From positions 1 to 6,520 of the forward strand of contig JAGQMT010000027.1 of assembly GCA_020428565.1 (NCBI GenBank): a stretch of DNA of 6,520 bases, written 5' to 3'. Below the pieces are notes generated by a model, which had not been told where the DNA came from, searched no databases, and saw nothing but the letters and a program-made list of their open reading frames with translations. Positions 1-6,519 of the stretch are shown piece by piece (the first letter of the stretch is position 1; each line of letters starts with the position of its first letter). This DNA is from Candidatus Saccharimonadota bacterium (lineage in GTDB: Bacteria; Patescibacteriota; Saccharimonadia; Saccharimonadales; JACDBH01). The translations under genes and the position numbers were made by a program.

Positions 1-1209
1 CTAAGGACTCCTGTTACCAAGCTAACTGGTTCACTGGATTTGATCAGTCTTGCCTTTACTAAAGCTGCAGTCAAACCTAGCCAATCTATAGCCAGTGCTT
101 TGCAGACTGCCTCAAATTCAATCAAGAGCTTATCTAGTCATGTTGAATCTATTTTAGATGAAGGGAGTTTGGCTAGACAAGAGCAGGACTATGTAAAAGT
201 TAATTTAGCCAAAATAACTCCATCCAGTATTATTCGAAGCCCAAAGTTTTACCTCCCTGTGTCGGTCATATTTGTTTTAGCAGGATTATTGCACGTAGTA
301 TTTATGCAGGCTGATATTTATAATCCAACGGTGCTAAAAGTAGCATTGAATTCTCTACTAGCCGCAGTTGTGATTTTGGGATTGGGCGTAGCGCTATACT
401 TTAGGCGACGTGCATCAGAGTTGGTGTATATCACAAATCTGCAAACAATAGCCAACAATAAGCTAGAGCAAGCTAAGCAAGTTTTGATAAACGATATATA
501 TAATAATCTAAGCACAGACCTAGTAGGCATTAAGCAAGTAGAATCACAACTGTCCAACATTAGTGTCAGTAGTTTAGAATCAGCAGAAAAACCACATCCT
601 CAAGACGAATCGCTGTCAAATGACTTGGTGTCGTCATCCTCGGATCCAATTACTAGTGCTACTAAATTATTTAGTGGTGGCGTCGATGATTTGTCTTATG
701 TGGTCAAAAAAGTTGAATCGTTCACTGAATTATCCAAACTAGTGCCGGGGGTTGTGTGGAGTATACCCGTAGCTTCGGTCATAGCCAGTGTTTTGCAGGA
801 TAGTAGACAGGGGGCTTTGGACAAAAATATCAAAATTATAACTTCTGCTATTCCAACAACAAAACTATCTATAGAGGGCAAAAAGCTGCATTATGCTATT
901 TTGGCTGTATTGAATAACGCTATTAACGCTAGCCCAGAGGGTTCATCTGTAAAGCTTGACCTAGCAGTGAATAATCGCAACAAAATTATGAACATCACCA
1001 TAACAGACGGTGGTAGTGGTATAGATCAAGCAACCAGAGAGATATTATTTAGCCCTATGAATAGCTCCAATAGTTCTATGGCGGCCACGGGCGTAGGCCT
1101 AGATTTGAGTTTAGTTAAAACTATTATGGAGCAGGCCGAAGGTATGATTCATATAGACAGTCAGCCAAACGAGGGCGCAACAGTAAAGTTAAGTGTTAGG
1201 CTGGGATGA
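1..1209 (+). CDS. Membrane sensor histidine kinase, 5' end outside the window
   Basis: The frame is open to the left edge, so the true start is upstream; the TTG at 40 is only an internal start candidate. Numbering below takes that TTG as residue 1. The first codons read LRTPVTKLTGSLDLI, which matches the stretch after the phospho-acceptor His of a HisKA domain (H-E-LRTP); the His itself would lie just outside. A second-helix-like stretch with SSHVESILDEGSLARQE follows at about 32-48. Two membrane segments lie at about 70-89 and 98-121, joined by a short loop and followed by RRR (positive-inside). A helical stretch at about 130-172 holds a second HisKA-like motif, NDIYNNLSTDL, with Asn151 where His is expected. 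The C-terminal ATPase domain (about 265-389) has the N-box LNNAINAS (291-298), G1 DGGSGI (323-328) and G2 GVGLDLSLV (351-359). The kinase fold is secure; the input signal and partner regulator are not visible. The TGA stop overlaps an ATG as ATGA at 1206-1209. Confidence 0.88.
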   Translation, partial: LRTPVTKLTGSLDLISLAFTKAAVKPSQSIASALQTASNSIKSLSSHVESILDEGSLARQEQDYVKVNLAKITPSSIIRSPKFYLPVSVIFVLAGLLHVVFMQADIYNPTVLKVALNSLLAAVVILGLGVALYFRRRASELVYITNLQTIANNKLEQAKQVLINDIYNNLSTDLVGIKQVESQLSNISVSSLESAEKPHPQDESLSNDLVSSSSDPITSATKLFSGGVDDLSYVVKKVESFTELSKLVPGVVWSIPVASVIASVLQDSRQGALDKNIKIITSAIPTTKLSIEGKKLHYAILAVLNNAINASPEGSSVKLDLAVNNRNKIMNITITDGGSGIDQATREILFSPMNSSNSSMAATGVGLDLSLVKTIMEQAEGMIHIDSQPNEGATVKLSVRLG

Positions 1210-1212
1210 TAT

Positions 1213-2562
1213 TTGCGTAAATTAAGTATAAAGATAGAAAACATCAAGGTCTTTTGTCTAGTTGTATTCTTTTTTTTGTTAGCATATATGCCAGTTCATA
1301 TTTTTTGTCTACATGGATAGGAACGAGTTTTGGCGTCCGGAGTTTGGCAAAAATTTTCAAAGACATTTTATTGATAATAGGTTTTGTGCCTTTGTTATTG
1401 ATTAGTCTACGCCAAAAATGGTTTGTTAATTTTATCAAATAAAAGATAATCTATGTCATCGCTATCTATGCGCTATTGACCTTGGGCATTGCGATAATTA
1501 GATCTAATCATCAACAGGCTGAGCTATTGGCCCTAATGTATAATTTGCGTTTTTTTATTATTCTTTATTTATGCTGGTTTATTGACTAGATTTTTTGATA
1601 CACAATGGCTTATCAGGAGGTCTTGTCAGGTGGTGCTAGCGGTGGCTTTGCCGGTTATGGCGTTTGGGTTTTTACAATACACGATTTTGCCAGATGATAT
1701 TCTTGGTCATTTTGGCTATAGCCGAGAAAATGGTGTCTTGTCGTCGTTCCATATCGATAATAAACCAGATTTAGAGCGCGTCACATCAACATTGCGCGAG
1801 CCAAATGTTTATGGAGCGTATTTATTGATTATTATATCGATCGTGTCAGCTTTGATATTGAAAAGTAGAAACAGGCAAGTTCGCAACACTGCTATTGGCT
1901 TGCTGGGATTGACCGTGTTGAACTTGTACTTTACCTTTTCTCGCAGTGCTTGGGTAGGCGGTGCTGTATCAGTACTGTTTTTTGGTTATTGGAGTATATT
2001 GCGAGGTCTAGATAAAAAGATTATTTTACGCGTTTTGGTAGTGGGTAGTGTAATTGCGAGTCTATGTTTAGCGAGTTTGTTTGTGGCGCGAAATACCTAC
2101 TTTGTAAAAAACGTTATATTTCATGCTGATGAGAGTACAGTCTTGGAGGATCCAAACGAGCTGAGGCTTCGTTTCTTTAGAGAGTCTATTGAATTAACAA
2201 TAGCAAATCCAATTGGCTATGGTCCGGGTACGGCTGGCCTAGTATCGATTCGTAATGATGAACAAGGTGTAGTATTGAACGAAAATTATTATTTGCAAAT
2301 TGCGCACGAAGTTGGTGTTCTGGGCTTAGTATTATTTATTGCGATACTAGCACTGGCGTTTATTAGATTGATCTCTAGGCTAGAAAAAGGATGGTTTTAT
2401 ATTGCTTTGACGATGTCTTTGATAGGTCTGTCGTTTACTAACTTATTGGTGCATATTTGGCCTAGCGAGGCGGTCACCTATACTTGGTGGGGACTAGCAG
2501 GTCTTGGGTATTTTTATGTCATACCCCAGAAGTTTAGACCAAAAAAATCACAAAAGACCTAG
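1213..2562 (+). pseudogene. O-antigen ligase/polymerase (Wzy_C family), disrupted by two frameshifts and a stop
   Basis: The intact product would be a polytopic membrane enzyme that polymerises or transfers lipid-linked glycan outside the cytoplasmic membrane. Reading starts in frame 1 at TTG 1213 (MRKLSIKIENIKVFC, then AYMPVHIF). It continues in frame 3 after the T-run 1301-1306 (FLSTWIGTSFGVRSL), meets TAA at 1440-1442 with homologous-looking sequence on both sides, and returns to frame 1 at the T-run 1550-1556. Joined, it gives about 449 codons, normal for the family. The intact frame from 1582 (326 codons) carries the family signatures: LREPNVYGAYL (71-81), SRSAW (120-124), NPIGYGPG (209-216), NENYYLQIAHEVGVLG (233-248) and about eight hydrophobic segments. 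An alternative start, ATG 1206, overlaps the kinase stop as ATGA but meets TAA at 1218. A shorter product from TTG 1582 cannot be excluded, although no ribosome-binding site is seen there. Homopolymer sequencing errors are the main alternative to true gene decay. Confidence 0.82.
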
Positions 2563-3677
2563 GACTTATAACTGTCATTGATTAGTTTGCTTATTTTATT
2601 GCGGAAGTGATTTTTGTCAAAACTGCTGGCAAATTTTTGAATTTGCCACGAGTCATATTTGCTTGGAGTGAACTTGGTAATTGCTTCTACGATAGATTCT
2701 GTAGTTTGCTTGGTAAAAAAATCGCCAGTTTTGTCAGGTATCACATAATCTAATGCTCCGCCCGCTTGGTAGGCTATTACGGGGGTCCCACAGGCTAATG
2801 CTTCGACTGGTGCAATACCAAAATCTTCGAAGCTGGCAAAGATGAATCCACTAGCTTGTGATAGCAGATTAATTAAATCCTTGTCACTGGCATTGGTTTC
2901 AAATTTAATAGTTGGTCCAGCAATAGACTTTAGGTATTCATGTTCTGGTCCTACTCCAACTACGGTTAATTGGGAATTGGTTTTATTGCAGGCCTTGATG
3001 ATTAGGTCTGTTTTTTTCATCGGCACTTGCCTACCTAGTGTGACAAATCCAGATCTTTTGACCTTGGAGTGATTAATAAAACGCTTGGTATCGACGGGTG
3101 GGTGTATAACGCTAGCATCACGGTTATAAAATGCTTTGATGTCTGATTGAATGTGGCTAGAGTTAGCTACAAATATATCTACATTTTGGGCGGCTCGGTA
3201 GTCTCGATTTCGTAGTGGATTTATTAGTAGCTTTAGTCCTAATCTTGCTAGCCACTGTGGTTTAATTCCGGGGTTTTGTAAGTATGTTTCGTAGTGTCGC
3301 CAGTAGAAATGCACTGGTGTATGACAATAATTAATATGTGTTGGCTTATTGTGATTGGATTTAGCTTGGCCGGCAAACTTGGCTTCGCCATTGCCAGAGC
3401 TGGATATAACGATGTCAAAATCCGATAGATCCAAATGAGCAAACCACCACTGACGAAGTAGGGGTAAGAATTTACGTAATTGCCTGAAGGGTGGATGCTG
3501 TAAGTATCCAGTAATAACCTTGTTATCTAATCTTTTACGCCAATTATCCGAACAATAGGATGTATAAATAGGCGCCTCTGGATAAAGGGTATGTAGTTGC
3601 TCTACTACTTTTTCGGCCCCACCGCCATATATCCAATCATGAACAATGGCAATTTTTGGCGTGTTGGGTTTTGGCAT
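2559..3677 (-). CDS. GT4-family glycosyltransferase, WbaZ/mannosyltransferase-like
   Basis: This is a cytoplasmic, membrane-associated GT-B enzyme that would transfer a sugar from a nucleotide sugar to a lipid-linked acceptor. The 372 residues are a normal length. The N-terminal Rossmann half starts IAIVHDWIYGGGAEKVV (9-25), with the glycine-rich acceptor-side loop. YCHTPVHFYW (117-126) and VANSSHIQSDI (170-180) follow, then the linker IHPPVDTKRF (191-200). The C-terminal nucleotide-sugar half has LGRQVPMKKTDLIIKA (214-229), where the family has GR..P.K, then VVGVGPE (239-245) and the EX7E motif EDFGIAPVE (E284, E292), followed by ALACGTPVIAYQAGGALDYV (293-312). The sequence resembles WbaZ-type mannosyl/rhamnosyl transferases, but donor and acceptor cannot be read from sequence. 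ATG 3677 shares one base with the TAA of the upstream phosphotransferase (TAATG), and GGGG lies just upstream as a possible ribosome-binding site, so the two genes are probably co-translated. The stop lies within the CTAG shared with the convergent O-antigen ligase gene. Confidence 0.9.
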   Translation of the reverse strand: MPKPNTPKIAIVHDWIYGGGAEKVVEQLHTLYPEAPIYTSYCSDNWRKRLDNKVITGYLQHPPFRQLRKFLPLLRQWWFAHLDLSDFDIVISSSGNGEAKFAGQAKSNHNKPTHINYCHTPVHFYWRHYETYLQNPGIKPQWLARLGLKLLINPLRNRDYRAAQNVDIFVANSSHIQSDIKAFYNRDASVIHPPVDTKRFINHSKVKRSGFVTLGRQVPMKKTDLIIKACNKTNSQLTVVGVGPEHEYLKSIAGPTIKFETNASDKDLINLLSQASGFIFASFEDFGIAPVEALACGTPVIAYQAGGALDYVIPDKTGDFFTKQTTESIVEAITKFTPSKYDSWQIQKFASSFDKNHFRNKISKLINDSYKS

Positions 3678-5107
3678 TATTTAGCCCCGCGTCGGAGCAG
3701 GACGACTGCAAACGTTCGAGCGAGTATAACGATATCATTCCAGAAGCTCCAATTTTGGACATAATATAAATCCAACTTACGTCGTTCTTCGTATGGTAAA
3801 TCTTTACGCCCAGAAATAACAGCAAGCCCAGTCATGCCTGATTTAACACTCAAGATCAAACTCTTTTTGTCGTATCGGTCTAAGTCCCTGGCAACTAGCG
3901 CCCTAGGTCCTACTAGGCTAATATCACCACACACAACGTTAATCAACTGAGGTAATTCATCTAATGAGGTTGACCTGAGCAGATTACCAATTTTGCTAAC
4001 TCGTGGATCATTATCGAGTTGGTCGCCATTTTGACGATAGGTTTTAACTAATTCTGGTTTGCCCATTTTGGCAAAAGCCTCTTCTGGTAATAGGCCATTA
4101 TATTTGGTCTTCATGGTACGAAATTTGAAAATTTTTACTGTAGAATTAAATCTACTGAGGCGTTCTTGTCGAAAGAAAATTGGACCATTATCAAATAAAA
4201 ATATCAGGATCGAGATTAAAAGCATCAGTGGTAGAGATATCAGGAGTATCATTCCACCTATGATGATATCGAATAGTCTTTTGACGACACGCCCCCAGCC
4301 AACTAGAGCTGTTTGATGCACGGCTATTACTGGTAATGAGTAAAACAAGTCAACGTCTATGTTGCCAGAAAATAACTCACTATTACCAGGCACAAATCGG
4401 TATGAGATATGATTTTCTTGGGCGTATGATAGGATTTCTGAGTTTTTGTCTGGATCTGGATATAGCTCTGTCTGGATGATGCTATTGATACCAATGTTTT
4501 CTAGTGATTTTATTGCTCCAGAAAAGCCATTTGCAACGTAGTAGCCATCGTATTTTTTGGAACGTTTGCCAACTATGCCGACTATTCTATAACCAGAAGA
4601 TTTTGTATCATTTAGGGCATGTATAAATTCACTGGATATATCCGAAGAGCCTACGATGAGGACATTGCTGACACCAATACCAAAGCTAAAGAGGCTCCTG
4701 CGTATGCCCCTAGCAACGGTGCGAAATAGGAGTAGTATCACAAACGATAAACCTAGCGAATAGACAGGCACTAATCGGGCGGGGAATATTTCTTTATTTG
4801 ATACATATTCATAGCCAATGGCTACTAGTATGCCCAAGAAACAACCAACAAGCAGTCTGGCAAATTCAGAAAAGCGGTTTTCATAGACACTTTTGCTGTA
4901 TAGACCTACGAATCCAAAAGTGATAATCCATAATGGTAAGATATATAGACAGGCTGTTAAATAGTCTCTGGCGGATATGATTTCTATAAGTGGACGTTCG
5001 TCTAGTTTGACTCGTAAGATATACGCCAGGGAAAAGGCTGCGACTAACGTCAAGAAGTCACCGATGACAAGTAGGATACCGTATCGCAGTGACGCATTGT
5101 TTTTCAT
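3677..5107 (-). CDS. Undecaprenyl-phosphate hexose-1-phosphate transferase (WbaP/bacterial sugar transferase family)
   Basis: This enzyme would start glycan assembly by transferring hexose-1-phosphate from a UDP-sugar to undecaprenyl phosphate at the inner face of the membrane. The 476 residues show the full long-form architecture. Four membrane helices lie at about 11-31, 50-70, 84-100 and 113-130. A soluble Rossmann-like CoA-binding-type domain follows from VLIVGSSDISSEF (149-161) to about 245. A hydrophobic, probably re-entrant helix lies at about 281-305, and then the catalytic domain. Catalytic-domain signatures are KRLFDI (276-281), FFRQER (311-316), FKFRTMK (327-333), DPRVSKIGNLLRSTSLDELP (367-386, with the catalytic D383-E384 pair), GDISLVGPRA (394-403), KSGMTGLAVISGR (422-434) and LDLYYVQNWSFWND (445-458). 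The end, RRGA, is typical of the family. The sugar is not identifiable, so no symbol is given. Start ATG 5107 is the first in frame and the only one giving a complete first helix; no strong Shine-Dalgarno precedes it. Confidence 0.93.
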   Translation of the reverse strand: MKNNASLRYGILLVIGDFLTLVAAFSLAYILRVKLDERPLIEIISARDYLTACLYILPLWIITFGFVGLYSKSVYENRFSEFARLLVGCFLGILVAIGYEYVSNKEIFPARLVPVYSLGLSFVILLLFRTVARGIRRSLFSFGIGVSNVLIVGSSDISSEFIHALNDTKSSGYRIVGIVGKRSKKYDGYYVANGFSGAIKSLENIGINSIIQTELYPDPDKNSEILSYAQENHISYRFVPGNSELFSGNIDVDLFYSLPVIAVHQTALVGWGRVVKRLFDIIIGGMILLISLPLMLLISILIFLFDNGPIFFRQERLSRFNSTVKIFKFRTMKTKYNGLLPEEAFAKMGKPELVKTYRQNGDQLDNDPRVSKIGNLLRSTSLDELPQLINVVCGDISLVGPRALVARDLDRYDKKSLILSVKSGMTGLAVISGRKDLPYEERRKLDLYYVQNWSFWNDIVILARTFAVVLLRRGAK

Positions 5108-5200
5108 AGATTTATTTTATCACGTTGTCCTGAGTGGGCGCTGACTTTACCTGATTGCAGTTGTTTAGTTTCTGGATAAATACAGTGGTCATATATGTAG

Positions 5201-5229
5201 ATTATAGCACTTTTTATCAAAAATAGCAA
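5201..5229 (-). promoter_or_regulatory. Candidate sigma70-type promoter for the phosphotransferase-GT4 operon
   Basis: On the minus strand a perfect TATAAT (5206 down to 5201) is preceded, at a 17-base spacing, by TTGCTA (5229 down to 5224), four of six matches to TTGACA. Transcription would begin near 5194, leaving a leader of about 87 bases before ATG 5107. No clear regulatory fold was found in that leader by eye. This promoter points away from the one at 5280-5285, and the palindrome at 5251-5267 lies between them. Confidence 0.5.
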
Positions 5230-5250
5230 ATCATTCTAGGATTTAACCCA

Positions 5251-5267
5251 ATTTTGTAGTACAAAAT
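5251..5267. promoter_or_regulatory. 17-bp palindrome, candidate operator
   Basis: ATTTTGTA-G-TACAAAAT is a perfect inverted repeat of two 8-base arms around one central base. It lies just upstream of the -10 hexamer at 5280-5285 of the rightward operon, covering where its -35 would be, and about 20 bases upstream of the leftward -35. This size and symmetry suit a dimeric winged-helix repressor. The LexA-like protein encoded at 5815-6270 is the obvious candidate ligand, but that link is inference. It could also govern the leftward glycan operon. Confidence 0.5.
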
Positions 5268-5279
5268 ACGAAAATAGGC

Positions 5280-5285
5280 TACAAT
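5280..5285 (+). promoter_or_regulatory. Candidate -10 element of the GtrA/LexA-like operon
   Basis: TACAAT (five of six matches to TATAAT) lies 13 bases before ATG 5299. No convincing -35 exists at 16-18 bases; the nearest, TTGTAG at 5254-5259, lies inside the palindrome with a 20-base spacer. A start site about seven bases downstream, near 5292, would leave only six to eight bases of leader. Confidence 0.4.
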
Positions 5286-5298
5286 AGACACTAACATT

Positions 5299-5802
5299 AT
5301 GGCGGTAAATAAGCAAACTAGAGCCCAAATAACCAAACAGAGGCGTACCCGTAAACTGGTGATTCAGTTTGCTGAATATTTGGTGGGAGGCGGTGTTTGG
5401 TTCTGGAGTGGGTATATCTTGATTATATTACTGGATGATATGTTGGGTTTGTTTATGGCTAACTTGATTGGCAATACGGTTGGTATTACCCTGAACTTTT
5501 TAATACAGCGTTACTGGGTATTTCGTACTAAGCGAGCGGGCAAGATTGCCTTTACGGCTGGCAGGTATGTAGCCTATACATTGGTTAATGCGTTCTTGTT
5601 GAACTTTTTAATATTGTACACTTTGCGCGAATATCTTGGACTGGGTCCAGAGATTGGGCAGTTTGTTGCTAGTGCTTTTTTTACCTTTTGGAATTATTTC
5701 TGGTACAAGGTCTGGGTGTTTCCCGAGCCGAATCATCCACATCGGCAACACACCAGGCCTCGTATTCGCAAGGTTCCACGTCATTTAACAACTCGTCATT
5801 AG
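5299..5802 (+). CDS. GtrA-family small membrane protein
   Basis: GtrA-like proteins are four-helix membrane proteins associated with cell-surface glycan modification. The founding members are thought to help flip undecaprenyl-linked glucose, but the activity of most homologues is unproven. The 167 residues show helices at about 21-43, 50-70, 88-108 and 117-140. The two family signatures are GNTVGITLNFLIQRYWVF (58-75) and FFTFWNYFWYKVWVF (127-141), each ending in the typical aromatic WVF after helices 2 and 4. A basic N-terminus (KQRRTRK) and a His/Arg-rich tail (about 146-167) flank the core and should be cytoplasmic; the tail is longer than the family minimum. Start ATG 5299 has no Shine-Dalgarno and sits immediately after a -10-like element. 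The LexA-like gene follows after 12 bases, suggesting one operon. Proximity to the phosphotransferase and GT4 genes supports a role in the same glycan pathway. Confidence 0.85.
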   Translation: MAVNKQTRAQITKQRRTRKLVIQFAEYLVGGGVWFWSGYILIILLDDMLGLFMANLIGNTVGITLNFLIQRYWVFRTKRAGKIAFTAGRYVAYTLVNAFLLNFLILYTLREYLGLGPEIGQFVASAFFTFWNYFWYKVWVFPEPNHPHRQHTRPRIRKVPRHLTTRH

Positions 5803-5808
5803 AAAGGA
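5803..5808 (+). promoter_or_regulatory. Ribosome-binding site of the LexA-like gene
   Basis: AAAGGA starts immediately after the GtrA stop codon and lies six bases before ATG 5815. It fixes that ATG as the start and contrasts with the GtrA gene, which has no such site. Confidence 0.75.
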
Positions 5809-5814
5809 TATACA

Positions 5815-6270
5815 ATGACTGAAAGCTTACGACCAACCAAAAAGCAAAAGATTTTATTAGACTTTATCGATAGTTTTATTCGTGAACATGGCTATAGTCC
5901 GAGCTACCGTGAGATTATGTCTGGACTTCGTTATAATTCTGTTGCGACTGTTGCTCTGCATGTTAATAATCTGATCAAACGGGGGCATTTGCGTAAACGT
6001 GATAATTCAGCTCGTAGTCTTGAGGTGGTTGGTTCTGATTCGATGCGGGAAGGTAAACTAGAAGCCGTAAAGGCTACGCAAGAAAAATGGCTAGTAGACA
6101 GAGTAGATGCTATGCTTAAGACTCAAGAAGAGGCTGATAGGCCCGCAGAAAAGGACATAGACGATATCTATGTGCTGATTGGTGCATTGCATGTGCTGGG
6201 TTTAGATGACGCAGTGCGAGCATTTGTGCCGAGGCTCACAGATGTCAAAAAACGCTCAAACGCCAACTAA
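5815..6270 (+). CDS. LexA-type winged-helix regulator lacking the peptidase domain
   Basis: Residues 6-72 match the LexA DNA-binding domain. A first helix holds TKKQKILLDFIDSFIREHG (8-26), then the conserved GYSPSYREI (26-34), the recognition helix region NSVATVALHVNNLIKRGHL (41-59) and a wing ending ARSLEVV (66-72). A full LexA is about 200 residues, with an Ala-Gly cleavage site and a Ser/Lys S24 peptidase domain. Here only about 80 residues follow, mostly charged and helical (about 80-108 and 113-141), with no recognisable cleavage site or catalytic motif. It therefore cannot be a self-cleaving SOS repressor as it stands; the C-terminal part may be a dimerisation or sensing module that I do not recognise. 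It probably acts as a DNA-binding transcription factor. It is co-transcribed with the GtrA gene, and the palindrome at 5251-5267 is a plausible autoregulatory target. The name lexA is not justified. Confidence 0.85.
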   Translation: MTESLRPTKKQKILLDFIDSFIREHGYSPSYREIMSGLRYNSVATVALHVNNLIKRGHLRKRDNSARSLEVVGSDSMREGKLEAVKATQEKWLVDRVDAMLKTQEEADRPAEKDIDDIYVLIGALHVLGLDDAVRAFVPRLTDVKKRSNAN

Positions 6271-6301
6271 TTTGGCTGATATGACAATCGGTTGGAATAA
6301 T
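6262..6301 (+). terminator. Weak hairpin region after the LexA-like gene, possible terminator
   Basis: GCCAA (6262-6266) and TTGGC (6272-6276) form a five-base-pair stem across the stop codon. Alternatively CCAAC (6263-6267) can pair with GTTGG (6291-6295), followed by an A/T-rich stretch with TTTT at 6301-6304. Neither is a strong intrinsic terminator. A terminator is expected somewhere before the promoter at 6352, and this is the best candidate seen. Confidence 0.22.
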
Positions 6302-6351
6302 TTTCTAAAAAATCAAAGATTTAAGTAAAATTCATAAAGGCTTCATTTGCA

Positions 6352-6380
6352 TTGACTATTAACAGATAGGGCGCTATAAT
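6352..6380 (+). promoter_or_regulatory. Near-consensus sigma70-type promoter of the tRNA locus
   Basis: TTGACT (6352-6357) and a perfect TATAAT (6375-6380) are separated by exactly 17 bases, making this by far the strongest promoter in the window. The start site should be near 6387. It is followed by a structured element and then a tRNA with no open reading frame, as expected for stable-RNA transcription. Confidence 0.82.
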
Positions 6381-6410
6381 CTCTTTGTACTTTGAAGTAT
6401 ATTCTGAGTA

Positions 6411-6470
6411 ATATTCGGGGGTAGCCTTCGAATAGATGAAAGTGGAGCAAGTGCTTCACCGCGCTACTCT
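6411..6470 (+). ncRNA. Structured RNA element upstream of the tRNA, tRNA 5'-half-like
   Basis: An outer stem pairs GGGGTAGC (6418-6425) with GCTACTCT (6463-6470) over eight pairs, two of them G-U. Inside, GTGGAGC (6442-6448) pairs with GCTTCAC (6453-6459) over seven pairs with one G-U, closed by the tetraloop AAGT. TTC (6427-6429) and GAA (6438-6440) could form a small third arm, giving a three-way junction. The left part resembles the start of the tRNA 78 bases downstream. No T-arm or 3' acceptor strand is present, so it is not a complete tRNA. It may be a processed leader, a degenerate tRNA copy or an unrecognised small RNA. Confidence 0.45.
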
Positions 6471-6519
6471 GGTACATTACAATAATTTATATTCGGGAGT
6501 AGCTCAATGGTGGAGCAAG
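6411..6519 (+). repeat. Diverged direct repeat linking the leader element and the tRNA
   Basis: Bases 6411-6425 and 6489-6503 agree at 14 of 15 positions (ATATTCGGGRGTAGC). GTGGAGCAAG occurs exactly at both 6442-6451 and 6510-6519. The segment between the two matching blocks is ten bases longer in the first copy, as if a tRNA 5' half had been duplicated and then altered in the D-loop. Confidence 0.6.

Noticed and set aside
1254..1442. 62-codon rightward reading frame as a separate small membrane protein
   Set aside because: Its second half continues the O-antigen ligase N-terminus in another frame, joined through the T-run at 1301-1306, so it is a fragment of the broken gene.
2548..2572. AAGACCTAGGACTT as a bidirectional terminator between the convergent genes
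   Set aside because: It is a near-palindrome without a loop and without T-runs, so it cannot form a proper terminator hairpin.
2842..3072. Open frame opposite the GT4 gene
   Set aside because: It lies wholly inside the GT4 coding region on the other strand; the GT4 motifs are strong and this frame shows no recognisable domain.
4059..4316. 85-codon frame opposite the phosphotransferase gene
   Set aside because: It is antisense to the catalytic domain of the phosphotransferase, with no start signal and no family features.
6310..6322. AAATC-AAA-GATTT hairpin as a terminator
   Set aside because: It is a five-pair A/T-rich stem with no following T-run; similar AAATC/GATTT pairs also occur at 5228-5244 and are likely chance in AT-rich DNA.
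6383..6390. CTTTGTAC near the tRNA transcription start as a second site for the 5251-5267 palindrome
   Set aside because: Only one half-site is present and the other arm does not match, so it is not distinguishable from chance.
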